In this document: piece by piece, positions 19,153-28,369 of the stretch
Layout of the letters: the number at the start of each line of letters is the position of its first letter
Position numbering within the stretch: position 1 is the first letter of the stretch
DNA from: Prorocentrum cordatum
Lineage: Eukaryota > Sar > Dinophyceae > Prorocentrales > Prorocentraceae
NCBI GenBank assembly: GCA_963575745.1
Contig: CAUYUJ010012536.1
Span: 75,001-139,000 of the forward strand
DNA: 64,000 bases
Direction of reading: 5' to 3'
Notes under the pieces: generated by a model
The model's database searches: none
Told to the model about the DNA's origin: nothing
Seen by the model: the letters and a program-made list of their open reading frames with translations, nothing else
Made by a program: the position numbers and the translations under genes

Positions 19153-20279
19153 CTACGATTGCTTGCAGTCGCTGGCAGAAACATCTGAGGCGCCCCAGTC
19201 CTTGGCCCCGAGAGCTTCCCGTCCGAAAAGGTCGATCTGCTTGCGCTTCCGAACGAATCGACGGTCTGCGTATGACGCTGCCGACACCTTCCACTCCTCC
19301 AGCTCCGTGGTGCGCTCCGAGATGTAATCGACGCGCTTACGACGGCGGACGAACGAAGAGGAAGAAGCCGCCGAGGGCGACCACATTTGCAGCTCCTCAA
19401 ACCGCTCGTTGATGTAGACGCCCCACGCGGCCGCAGCAGCAGCACCACCAGCAGGGCAGTCATCCCCCACAGGGGCCCGATCTCTCGCCTGCTCACCCTC
19501 AGAGCCGTCCTCCGTGGGGGGGGCACCCCATCGGAGGGATGCTCGGCGCACCCACCTGCAGCATCGGGCATTGGAGCCCCGACGGCAGGCGGCGCCACCA
19601 TTTTCCTGCTCTGCGGCATCGGGTATTTCACGAAGCAGGTCGCGCCGATGGGCACCGAGGAGAAAGCCACTGAACCGCAAGTACAACGGTGGCCCATCGC
19701 AGTTGTGCATCCCTCGATCGGAAACCAGCGACCCTCCCCAGGAAAAAACTCAGCAGCATCGCGACGTAGAGGAACGGGGGCAATGTGTCGCTCCACCGCA
19801 GCCTCCGCCAGGGTCCGCTCGAGGTCCGCAACCCAGAGCGCATTCACTGACAGCATGGGCGGCAAGGCAGGACCATGGGATATCGCCTGAGCCTTCGATT
19901 GCCGCTGGATGGAGTTCAGCTCGGACTGGGACGCACTCTCCAAGACTACAGCCTTGACATTGAAACAATGAGATGCCGTGTTGCGCCGCGCCACCTGCAG
20001 CTTGCTCGGCAGCTTGCCCGCAATCGCTGCTGCGAGCACGGGTGCCACGAGCCTGAGCCGCGCCGAGAGCTCGGAGTCGTCCCCGAGGACCGCCTGAAGC
20101 TCCTCAAGCTGCTCCTGAAGAGACAGATTCTCCTGCGTCAGCCTCTTGACGAGGTTGTCTGCAGACTCGATGGCACGCGCTCGCCGCTGTCGCCGTGCAG
20201 TAGCCGTACGTCCAGCATGCTCTCGCCACTCACCCGGGGCGAGTCCCGCAGCCACCAAGCACCCGGAACCCGGCGCCAT
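19153..20279 (-). CDS. Intronless retrogene behind a double spliced leader; unknown coiled-coil protein with C-terminal repeats
   Basis: The ATG at 20279 lies 39 nt downstream of the dinoSL pair. Residues ~36-70 form a coiled coil (SADNLVKRLTQENLSLQEQ). The middle contains FPGEGRWFPIEG and IGATCFVKYP. The frame starting at the ATG loses protein character after about residue 253. The next frame then encodes a clean repeat of about 32 residues, YINERFEELQMW..FVRRRKRVD followed by YISERTTELEEW..FVRKRKQID, ending DCKQS at 19153. The switch coincides with eight C in a row (plus-strand G8 at about 19516-19523), so a one-base indel or sequencing error there is likely; repaired, the product would be about 375 residues. 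No family is recognised. The two leaders and the absence of introns mean it descends from processed mRNA at least twice. A short uORF (ATG-TGC-TAG) precedes the start. Confidence 0.6.
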
Positions 20280-20318
20280 GAGCTAGCACATAGAGCCGAG
20301 ATGCTGGGGGTGTTGCAG

Positions 20319-20355
20319 CTTGAGCCAAAATGGCTTGAGCCAAAATGGCTACGGT
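20319..20355 (-). other. Tandem dinoflagellate spliced leader: full 22-nt copy plus 15-nt relict
   Basis: Read on the minus strand, 20355-20334 is a complete dinoSL (variable first base A, then CCGTAG and the CATTTTGGCTCAAG part). 20333-20319 is CCATTTTGGCTCAAG, the same leader lacking its first seven bases. The seven missing bases end in TAG, so the relict is what remains when the internal AG of an older genomic leader serves as the new trans-splice acceptor. This is the established mark of mRNA recycling in dinoflagellates. The leader's first base abuts a CCT microsatellite. Confidence 0.95.
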
Positions 20356-20562
20356 CCTCCTCCTCCTCCTCCTCCTCCTCCTCCTCCTCCTCCTCCTCCT
20401 CCCTCCTCCCTCCTCCCTCCTCCCTCCTCCCTCCTCCCTCCTCCCTCCTCCTCCTCCTCCTCCTCCTCCTCCTCCTCCTCCTCCTCCTCCTCCTCCGTCT
20501 CCGTCTCCTCCTCCTCCTCCTCCTCCTCCTCCTCCTCCTCCTCCTCCTCCTCCTCCTCCCCT
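20356..20562. repeat. (CCT)n microsatellite
   Basis: Pure CCT/TCC triplets with two CCGTCT interruptions near 20495. With 17860-18783 it brackets the retrogene. Confidence 0.95.
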
Positions 20563-21273
20563 TCCTCCTTATGTGCCAGATCTGGCGTGGGCTGGTTGGG
20601 CGGTTGTGATGTGCGACCCGTTGGGGCAAGTCCTGGCTGCCGCCTACAGGCCCGTCCCCTCGATGCCGCCCCTCGCCAAACGGCGAGGGTCTGGGAGGAC
20701 TACGCAGTGCACATGTTGACTCAGCTTGCCTTGGCCCCGTTTGACGTTTACTGTGACTGCAACTGCTTGAGGCCCACTGTAGCATGACAGATTTGCATAG
20801 TGGTGTGAGCACGTTGTGGGAGAAGCACGGCAACAATGTGGCAGACGAGTTCCCCAAGGGAGGTGGCAGTGGCAGTCTGCACGGTGTCGGAGCAGAGCAC
20901 ATGCACCTGTGGCGCGGCCTCGAAGCTAGCTGCTGCGAGGCCGCTCGTTGGACAGACCAAGTTCATGCGTGGGTCGGGGACGGGGAGGTGCGCCGGGACC
21001 ATGACGATGTCGGAGAGGTGCGGGCGGAGAGAGGCGAGGGGGAGGTGCGCCGGGACCATGACGATGTCGGAGAGGTGCGGGCGGAGAGAGGCGAGGCTGA
21101 GGAGCTCCCCCCCTGCCACCGCCCTGCAGCCTCAGCCCATGCCACTTGCTCCGTTCAGGAGCCCTCCAGCCGACTGCTGGGATGAATCTGCAGACGTGGG
21201 CTATTGGTTCAATGGCCAACCGCTCCTGTTTGCTCGAGTCTCGGCGCGCGATGGGCGGGAAGATGGCCGTGCT
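20563..21273. other. Region with a 57-bp perfect-type tandem duplication; ORFs on both strands
   Basis: GGAGGTGCGCCGGGACCATG... is duplicated at 20984-21040 and 21041-21097 (57 bp = 19 codons). It keeps open a plus ORF at 20784-21185 (GEVRRDHDDVGEVRAERGE twice) and a minus ORF at 20748-21119 (LASLRPHLSDIVMVPAHLP twice). Neither shows a known domain and I cannot choose between them. Confidence 0.45.
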
Positions 21274-21438
21274 TGAAGGGGCACTGGGACACACAGATAA
21301 ATAGACACAAAGCACAGGACTCCCCCATGCATATATCAGTACTTTCTGGACTTCTGTCTCCCCCCACTTCCTGTAGTTTCCCATCTGGTCGGGGGAATCC
21401 ACGATCCACTGTGCCTCTGTGTGCTGTTCCCTCCCGAT
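21274..21438. mobile_element. Family C element, copy 2, with 5-bp target duplication
   Basis: Starts TGAAGGGGCACTGGGACACAC and ends GTGTGCTGTTCCCTCCCGAT. It is bounded by GTGCT at 21269-21273 and 21439-21443. The interior shows CTTCTGTCTCCCCCCACTTCC, typical of the family. Confidence 0.8.
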
Positions 21439-22010
21439 GTGCTGCTTGCTTCTGTTGTGGGCGAGAGGCCCACACCTCGGGTGTCCAGCCGACGAGGGCC
21501 CCGCCCTGCGGCCCTGCCTCGGGCAGCACGCGGGGACGGGCTCGCAGCCTCGGCTCCGTCGGCTGCGCGCGCGGCGGTGGCCGCGCGCACGAGGCGGGCG
21601 CGGAGGGCCTCGCGCGGGAGGCACCCGCTGGAAAACCCGACGGAGGTCCGAGCTCGCCAGGCCCAAATCCCTACGCCCGAGGCGCCTCGCCCGCGGCGAC
21701 CCGTCGGAGGCCCCCCCGGGGGCCTGCCGTCGGGGCCTGGCCCAGGCCTGGGAGACGTGAGAGGCGACACCAGCAGCACCAGGGCGAGGAGATGCGAGGA
21801 GCAAGGAGGGGCCTCCCTGGTGGTGTGGTCCTCCCCTCTCGCCCGAGACGTCCCCAGCCTCCAGCTCTGGGAGGCATCGTGGACCTCCTCGCTGGGGGTG
21901 GCCCCCCTGGTGGTGCTCGTGTCGATTATCCTCCCTCCGAAGGCCCTCCTGTTCCTGCGGGCCCCGGGGGCCCCCCGTCGGCCCCGTGGGGGGGGAAGGA
22001 TGACCAAGAG
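21439..22010. other. GC-rich stretch, no supported gene
   Basis: Open in several frames on both strands. It contains the second copy of the 45-bp repeat (21872-21920) also seen at 11319. No domain is recognised. Confidence 0.35.
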
Positions 22011-22125
22011 GAGGAGGAGGAGGAGGAGGAGGAGGAGGAGGAGGAGGAGGAGGAGGAGAGGGAGGAGGAGAAGGAGGAGGAGGAGGGGGAGGAGGGGGAG
22101 GAGGAGGAGGATGAGGCGGAAAAGG
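22010..22125. repeat. (GGA)n microsatellite
   Basis: GGA triplets with AGG and GGG variants. Confidence 0.95.
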
Positions 22126-22806
22126 GATGAATAGGGCGGTGGCTTCGAATTTCGGTAAATCTTGGATCGCGGTCGCCACGAGTCTAGGGTGCCGAATTGC
22201 ACGGCCAACGGGTGCCAACGATTTGCGACGTCTCGAGGAGCACGGCGGGCAACTGGGACAGTTCCGGAAGAAACAGGGAGGACGAGGAGGAGAAAGAGGA
22301 AGGTTTGGACAAAGCGGGCCCGGACCCATGCGCGCACGCCCTCAGGTGGGCCAGCCGCGTACTAGACGAGACTCTCCGACACTGTCCAGGCCTTGCCCCA
22401 CCTTTCAGGTATGTCTCATCGTTATCGTGTTTCATCTTTTTCTGGCGCAGCTGCCACAAAAGCCATTCGAAGGATTGGGCATCTAGCTCGTACGCGCAAT
22501 ATTCCTCTCAATGGGGCTGACATAAGAACAGTTTTGCAATATACTTCTCAGGACTCGTGGCAACCCGTTGGCAAGCAGCAGCAGCAAAACAACCTTTGGC
22601 AGTGAAACATTGACATCTATGCTACTGCATTCCTGTTGTAGAAGATATCGATATGCAGGCCACCCTCATCCCTCGCGGCCAGGATTTGCAGACAAGCTTC
22701 CTTCTGCCACCATCTGAGTCTAAATTGCCACTACTTTGTCTGGTGCCACCTCCACCGTCTACGCTTCCGCCGCACTTTTTGTCAGTGGAGCTGCCGCGGC
22801 CACCGA
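22126..22806 (+). other. Lower-GC stretch with short ORFs, possible upstream exons
   Basis: 22393-22605 encodes AIRRIGHLARTRNIPLNGAD..., 22653-22877 encodes a Pro/Leu-rich peptide. Composition shifts from GC-rich to near-balanced and stays so to about 24 kb. These pieces may belong to the same broken gene as 22807-23454. Confidence 0.3.
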
Positions 22807-23454
22807 ATGATTCTGCAACCGATGTTGAATCCAAAGAGAGAGGTTTCAGTCGACAATGCTATTCGAAATGCCAATAGCCACCCTCATAATGGATTGGCAC
22901 CTCGTGCTGTAGGAACGATTGTCGACGACGCCTCCCCCCGCGATCGGACACCACGAGATCGAGACGACGCAGCAGTGCAGATCCGCAGGCAGCACGCCAC
23001 TAGTGTTGAACATGAGACTGGCTGCACCACAGCTTCCGAACAGTGTGAACACACCGATGACACCCTGTCGAAAAAGGATGGCAATACAAGTGCCACTGCC
23101 TTCCAATTTCGGACCCCAGTGCGCTCGGCACGCCTACAACACAAGAAAACCAACAATGGGACGGGGGGCAAGCTTGGCAATTTGGATCCCTTGACGGGGC
23201 GATGGGAGGTGCTTACCAAAAGCCATGCAGTTTGCGTCAAGTGCGAAAATATAGAGTACATCAACAGATCGAGTTCGAGGTTGCTAAAACGACTTCAAAA
23301 ATGCAGTCATCAAGTTAAAATATCAAAATTCGCCTTACATCGAAAAAATGCTCTGCAACATTTGGGAATGAGGCAAAGATGCGGGACATCGAGGAGTTGC
23401 TGTGGGATGTTGCTGCTAACGAGGCACACTTTGATGCAATATGGAGCGCCATGA
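22807..23454 (+). CDS. Hypothetical protein, probably disrupted
   Basis: A 215-codon frame without microsatellite bias: polar N-terminal half (VDDASPRDRTPRDRDDAAVQ), then LGNLDPLTGRWEVLTKSHAV and a CVKC pair. From about 23340 the frame becomes implausible, while another frame reads AKMRDIEELLWDVAANEAHF and ends at a TGA near 23507. This suggests one frameshift or an unrecognised splice. Balanced base composition sets it apart from its neighbours. Not recognised; it may be a broken retro-copied gene or foreign DNA. Confidence 0.35.
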   Translation: MILQPMLNPKREVSVDNAIRNANSHPHNGLAPRAVGTIVDDASPRDRTPRDRDDAAVQIRRQHATSVEHETGCTTASEQCEHTDDTLSKKDGNTSATAFQFRTPVRSARLQHKKTNNGTGGKLGNLDPLTGRWEVLTKSHAVCVKCENIEYINRSSSRLLKRLQKCSHQVKISKFALHRKNALQHLGMRQRCGTSRSCCGMLLLTRHTLMQYGAP

Positions 23455-23507
23455 CTTCGTCACCATTCCTTTTTTCGCATTCGAAATCATCTGCTGTCAA
23501 TCGTATC

Positions 23508-23945
23508 TCATGATGATGGTTCACTTCTGCTTTTGCTGTTGTATGTTTGTCCTCACGTTGCACACTTTGATGCATGTTCGCATTGTATGGTCGCTGTGCG
23601 CTCGCCCTTCATCATCTACCATTATGCTGCATGCGTGGTGCACACTGTGTGTGGTGGCGGCGGGGGAGGATCGTTGTATGGAGGAGGATAAAAGCTGCCA
23701 GCGCCGTTGCTATCTTCACCCCCGGTGAGGGCAATCACAGAACACTTGTGTTTCGGCTTATTGATGTCAAGGAAAGCCCGCTCGCACGTCTTCGCGAATG
23801 ATGGGCCCCCATTCTGCCGCGGCGCTCACAAGCAACCACTTGTTGCAATATATGTTTGTTGCTCTTACACCGCACTTCGTTACATGCGTGGTAAGCACTG
23901 TATGGTGGAGGAGTAGTGGTGGATTACTTATAAGGTAGTGGAGGA
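23508..23945. repeat. Diverged duplicated segments
   Basis: Words such as GTTGCACACTTTGATGCATG, TGCATGCGTGGTGCACACTG and TGTATGGAGGAGGAT (23555-23690) recur in altered form at 23835-23945 (TTACATGCGTGGTAAGCACTG, TGTATGGTGGAGGAG). This looks like an old tandem duplication. Confidence 0.4.
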
Positions 23946-23950
23946 GGACG

Positions 23951-24262
23951 AGCATCGTTTACGGTGCGTTTCTGCCTCAGCCAGCCGGCGCCGTCCGTGC
24001 CAGCCTCCCACGGCAGAAAAAAAGCGTGCTCCCATTGCCACTCAGGCCAGCCAGACGATTTTGGCCAGCCTGACACTCGGCGCGCTGTCGGATTTCGAGG
24101 AGGCGGTGGGGGAGCTGAGAATCGTTTACGATACGCCTCTGCCTCAGGCCAGCCGGTGCCGTCCGAGCCAGCCGCTCACGGCAGAAAACCCCCTTGTTTA
24201 CATTGCCACTCAGGCCAGGCAGACGATTGTGGCCAGCCTGACACTTCGGCATGCTGTCGCAG
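23951..24262. repeat. Two tandem copies of a ~168-bp unit
   Basis: GCATCGTTTACGGTGCGTTTCTGCCTC..CACGGCAGAAAA..CATTGCCACTCAGGCCAGCC is repeated from about 24120 as GAATCGTTTACGATACGCCTCTGCCTC..CACGGCAGAAAA..CATTGCCACTCAGGCCAGG. Confidence 0.8.
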
Positions 24263-24439
24263 GGTAGGGGGAGGAGATCGTCCTTGCCACACCCAGGCGC
24301 TGCGGCTTACTCGTGTTCCTCTGCTGCTCCCAACTGGTGTCCTACACTTCTCGATTCTCGCCGTTGCGCGCTGCTCCAGTACCAGGGCCTGTTCTGTAAC
24401 TGCCGAGTTCCTCACAGACGCAACAGGCTCGCTCCTAAT

Positions 24440-24580
24440 ATTGGTCTGAAATGAGGAGGAGGAGGAAGAGGTAGAAGAGGATAATGGAGGCCCGAACCTA
24501 GGATATTGGTCTGAAACAAGAAGGAGGACAAGGTAGAAGAGGAAGAGGTAGAGACGGGAGAGGGATGAGATAGGGAAGGG
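24440..24580. repeat. Short tandem duplication of ATATTGGTCTGAAA with GGA/GAA tract
   Basis: AATATTGGTCTGAAATGAGGAGGAGG recurs as GATATTGGTCTGAAACAAGAAGGAGG about 57 bp later. Confidence 0.6.
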
Positions 24581-24695
24581 GGCACACGAGGAAGCATGGG
24601 ATCCGAACTACGTCAGCGCTGCAAGGACTGAACAGCGGAAGTGGAGGGGAATGGCCTGCCCATCGTTGAAGCTATCGCACGCTTGATAATCCTCC

Positions 24696-24998
24696 TCACC
24701 ATCCTCCCGCTCTTTGGGTGGGGGAAGCTGCCAAAGACGCCTGAAAGTGCTGCGGGGGCGTGTAGTACTGCGGTGGTGCCTGCGTCACGGTCGGAGCGTG
24801 CATGTAGACCTTCCGGGGCAGACTCGTGCTGAACCGCGGCATTGGGGAAAGAGCAACGACGAACGTGCAATGGGAGCACGTGGCAGGGGCAAGGGCCTGG
24901 CAGACAGTGGCGAGCACTGAGATGATTTCACTGCTACCCTCCCCCAGCAGGGCGCCGCGCGAGAGACACCTCGAAACGAGCCCTGCGCTCGGAAGCAA
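24696..24998 (-). CDS. Hypothetical ORF, possible exon
   Basis: A 100-codon minus-strand frame with ordinary protein composition (SEIISVLATVCQALAPATCS and VYMHAPTVTQAPPQYYTPPQ), ending TQRAGGW. Other minus-strand frames overlap it (24613-24879 and 24785-25204). No domain is recognised and no splice evidence was found. Low confidence. Confidence 0.22.
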   Translation of the reverse strand: MLPSAGLVSRCLSRGALLGEGSSEIISVLATVCQALAPATCSHCTFVVALSPMPRFSTSLPRKVYMHAPTVTQAPPQYYTPPQHFQASLAASPTQRAGGW

Positions 24999-24999
24999 T

Positions 25000-25410
25000 G
25001 CTCACCGATCCCGTGTCCGACTCGGCAGAACGCTGACACCTTCAGATCACGCTGTGCTCGTGTTATATTGTTCCTTCTTTCGAGCGCCCGGAAAAGAGTC
25101 AAAAGAGTGTCGAAACGGTGTCGAAACAGCGTCGGGCGAATGTCTCCCCAGGGCCCGACACGTGAACACCCTTGAGTTTCGGTACTTTTTGGGGCGCTCG
25201 ACATTCTTCCTGGTGATCAAGGCTAAAGTCGGCTGGAACATCATAATGTTCGTGCCGTTTCCAGCCCACCAGCACGGCAGGATGGCCGATCCCCCGCAGG
25301 ACCCTGAAAGCACAAGCATGAAGCGGGCAGGGAGTGGGCCGGCAACTGGCCGCCTCCGGAAACCCTGAACCCAAATACGTTTCCACTTACTTCCGCCGCC
25401 TTCGGGGATC
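25000..25410. other. No recognisable feature
   Basis: Single-copy sequence of moderate GC; overlapping minus-strand ORFs have no recognised domain. Confidence 0.35.
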
Positions 25411-25634
25411 TTCTGACCCGGGTCAATCCAGACCCGGGTAAGCAGGAAACCAAACAACTGGAATGCACGAAAGAGAAACTGCAACGCAGGTCTCCGCAGA
25501 CCCGGGTCGGCCAATCTGCGCGGCCGCCTCGCGGCCACGAGCGGCTCGCTGACCCGGGTCAGCCAGAGGGGGTCGTCGCAGGATCCTGCAGGATCCGCTG
25601 CCCTGGTTGACCCCCGTTTGCATTGACCCCCATC
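25411..25634. repeat. GACCCGGGTC palindrome cluster and family L segment
   Basis: GACCCGGGT(C/A) occurs at about 25417, 25430, 25500 and 25551. A CTGCAGGATCC-rich stretch (25573-25600) plus TGCATTGACCCCC follows and recurs at 56255-56320. The adjoining family C element interrupts this segment at CCATC. Confidence 0.55.
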
Positions 25635-25797
25635 TGAAGGGAAACTGGGACACACAAATAAATACACACAAATAAAAAGATTCCCTATATTTTCCCATAT
25701 TTTCTGGGTTCTTGTCTTCCCCACCACTTCCCATATTTTCCCATATTTTCTGGGAAATCGACGATTGATTGTGTCTGTGTGTTTTTTCCCCTCCTGA
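25635..25797. mobile_element. Family C element, copy 3, 163 bp with 5-bp target duplication
   Basis: Begins TGAAGGGAAACTGGGACACAC and ends TTTTTTCCCCTCCTGA. It is bounded by CCATC at 25630-25634 and 25798-25802. The interior is AT-rich with repeated CCCATATTTTC and TCTTCCCCACCACTTCC. There is no coding capacity. Confidence 0.9.
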
Positions 25798-25974
25798 CCA
25801 TCTCTTGAGCCCCGACGCCTTCCGCCGAGCTTCCGCCGGCTCCCGCCAGCGGAGGAGGCCTCGTCCTACTTCCGCAGCCCCTCCGCCGCCCGTCCGCCGC
25901 GGCCGCGACGACCATCCCTTCGATCCTCGAGGGCAAGGCCCCTGCTTGGAACACCTCCACTGGATTGGGACTCA

Positions 25975-26095
25975 TCTTTCCCCTCCTCCTCCTCCTCCTC
26001 CTCCTTCTCCTCCTCCTCTTCCTCCTCCTCCCCCTCCCCCTCCTCCTCCTCCTCCTCCTCCTCCTCCTCCTCCTCATCCTCCTCCTCCTCCTGGG
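25975..26095. repeat. (CCT)n microsatellite
   Basis: CTC/TCC triplets with a few T and A variants. Confidence 0.95.
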
Positions 26096-26249
26096 GACCG
26101 AGGTGAAACGAGCCACCCGACCGGAACATCGGTTGCAATTTCCGTTCCGGTTCGCGTCGTGCGGGCGCGGCAAGGAGGCAAGAGAGATCCTGCACGGAGC
26201 AGGCCTGGGTACGACGCCAACGTGACTCGGTGTACCCCGCCTTCTGGGG

Positions 26250-26790
26250 CGTGCCCAGAGCTGTCCCGGGGGTGTCCTGTGGATGTCCCGCGGCTGTCCC
26301 GTGGTAGTCTGCCTTTGGCGTGGTTGTCCTCTGGTTGTCTCGTGATTGTCCTATGGTTGTCCGGTGAGTGGATAAATCGATGGCGAGCCCGACCTAGAAA
26401 CGGCGAGGTCGATCGACAACTTGATAGTGGCATTGATCGACAGAAAGAGAACGATACACAAGAAACCCAAACATATATTGAAAAAGACAGCGGTAGAACA
26501 AATGCGAGAACTATATACCGTGAGACCGCTCGACACATTGATTTTCATATTGGTGGGTTAGTCATCGAAACGGTCGAGAACTAGATCGATGTACCGTGGT
26601 TGTCCTGAGGTTGTCCCGTAAATGTCACGTGATTGTCCCGCAATTGCCCTGTGATTAATCCGTGGTCGTCCAGCGGATGCCACGTGGGTATCCAGCGGTT
26701 GTCCTGCGGTTGCCCGTGATTGTCCCGTGGGCGTCCCGTGGTTGTCCCGTGGGTTTGCCGTAGTTGCCCGTGGTTGTCTCGTGCTTCTCG
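26250..26790. repeat. TGGTTGTCCCG minisatellite interrupted by a ~210-bp AT-richer insertion
   Basis: About 11-12-bp units (GTGGTTGTCCCGTG and variants) at 26255-26370 and again at 26590-26790. Between them lies non-repetitive sequence with GATCGA words near both ends (ATCGATGG at about 26378, GATCGATG at about 26583). A small insertion into the minisatellite is the simplest reading. Confidence 0.6.
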
Positions 26791-26869
26791 CGTCTACAGA
26801 CCGGAAGTGAGGCCGACGGATAGATAGCGACCTGCTTAGATAGAACGTATCCGCCACCGTGCCTGGAGG

Positions 26870-27000
26870 CACGAGGTGGAGTTCCCCTCAGGCTCTCATG
26901 TTCTCTGTTCTCTGTACTCAGGACTGGGGGATTCTAGTATTCTGGGAGAGAGCGTGATCCACCGCCGCTTTACTGTGGAAAATTACCACCCTTTTCCTCC
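26870..27000. other. No recognisable feature
   Basis: Short single-copy spacer before C-rich sequence. Confidence 0.4.
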
Positions 27001-28078
27001 GGAACCCGGGGTCCCCCCCCCCCCCCTCCGAAATTCCACCCCCCCCCCCCCCTGCTGGACCCCCCCCCCCCCCCCTTCCCTCCCCCGGCAAACCTCCCCC
27101 CCCTCCCCTAACACCCCCCCCCCCTCCCCCTCGAAAACCGAGGGGGGTCAGTACCGGTTCGAACCCCCCCCCTCGAAAACCGGGGGGGGTCACTACCGGT
27201 TCGAACCCCTACCCACCCCCCCACTCACCGCCAGCAAATGACTCCTGGTCCCTACCACCGTCCGCGCCAACTCCCCCACTGTTGTTCCCAGCACCACTGT
27301 CCTCACCACCACAGTCCCCACTGGTTCCACCACCGTCCCTACTGTCCCCACCAGTGCTCCCACCACTGTCGCACTGTCCCCACTGTCCCCACCACTGTTC
27401 CCACCACGGTTCCACTCTCCCCACTTTCTCCACGGCCCCAACCACTGCCCGACTATCCCCACTGTCCCCACTGTCCCACTGACTCCTCCGCTGTCCCACT
27501 GAGCTGTCCCACTGTTCCCACCACTGTCCCCACTGTCCCCACCACTGTCCCCACTGTACCTCTGTCCCATTGTCCCACCGCCGTCCTCGCCACCGCCTTC
27601 ACCACTGTCCCCACCACCACTGTACCCTCCACTGTCCCACTGTTTCCACCTCCCCGTCCCCACACCACTGTCCCCACCACCACCGTCCCCACCACTGTCC
27701 ACTGTCCCCACTTTTCCCACCAGCCATTGTCCTCACCACTGTCCCCACCACTAGTCCCCACCACTGTCCCACTGTCCCCACCACTGTCCCGCTCTCCCCT
27801 CACCACTGTCCCCACCACCACCGTCCCCACCACTGTCCGCACCCCCCCTTGGTTCTCGAGGAGGGGGGGGGGGGGGGGTTCGAACCGGTAGTGACCCCCT
27901 CCGGTTTTCGAGAGAGGGGCGGGGGGGGGGTTCGAACCGGTAGTGACACCCCCCCCCTTTTCATGATGAACTGGGGGCGGGGAGGAGGGGTTCGAACCCG
28001 TAGTGACCCCCCCGGTTTTTCCGGAGGGGGCGGGGGGAGGGGTTCGAACCGGTAGTGACCCCCCCCCGTTTTCCGCCA
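27001..28078. repeat. Large inverted arrangement: GGTTCGAACC blocks flanking a CCCACCACTGTCC minisatellite
   Basis: Homopolymeric C runs at 27010-27130 precede two copies of CACTACCGGTTCGAACCCC-type sequence (about 27150 and 27195). A CCCCACCACTGTC minisatellite fills 27240-27840. Four inverted copies (GGTTCGAACCGGTAGTGACC type) follow at about 27876, 27928, 27985 and 28041, with G runs. GGTTCGAACC is itself palindromic and resembles a tRNA T-loop, but no cloverleaf is present. Confidence 0.75.
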
Positions 28079-28119
28079 GCAGCGGTAGAACACGCTCTTT
28101 CTATTCGAAGCGCAAAGAA

Positions 28120-28345
28120 GCGCTGCCCCCTGAGAAGGACAAAATGAGCCCAAAACCATAGTAAAATCAATGATTTTGCTATGAAGGAAGATGAGCGCGG
28201 CCCCCTCGGGAGGCCAAAATGGGGCCAAAACCCTTGTAAAAGCAAGGATTTTGGCTTCACAGAAGAGGAGGGGGCTACAAGAGGGTCCCCCCGTCGGGGC
28301 CAGAATCCTCGTGAGGGTCGTCGTTTTTTGGCCCTCTCAGGCGTC
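28120..28345. repeat. Three tandem ~75-bp units, each with a short hairpin
   Basis: Units of the type CCCTCGGGAGGCCAAAATGGG..., then CCAAAACCCTTGTAAAAGCA and AGGATTTTGGC, then AAGGAAGA(T/G)GAG. The middle unit carries a clean stem (CCAAAACCCTTG with CAAGGATTTTGG). Confidence 0.6.
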
Positions 28346-28369
28346 GAAAAAGACCCCCCTGACCACCCG

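Noticed and set aside
19149-19520. C-terminal part of the retrogene ATG frame with a Leu/Val-rich stretch resembling a membrane segment (MTALLVVLLLRP)
   Set aside because: Downstream of the eight-C run the alternative frame carries regular protein repeats, so the hydrophobic stretch is probably an out-of-frame artefact.
27140-28075. tRNA genes suggested by GGTTCGAACC T-loop-like motifs
   Set aside because: The motif is palindromic, occurs in a repeat, and no acceptor, D or anticodon arms can be paired around it.
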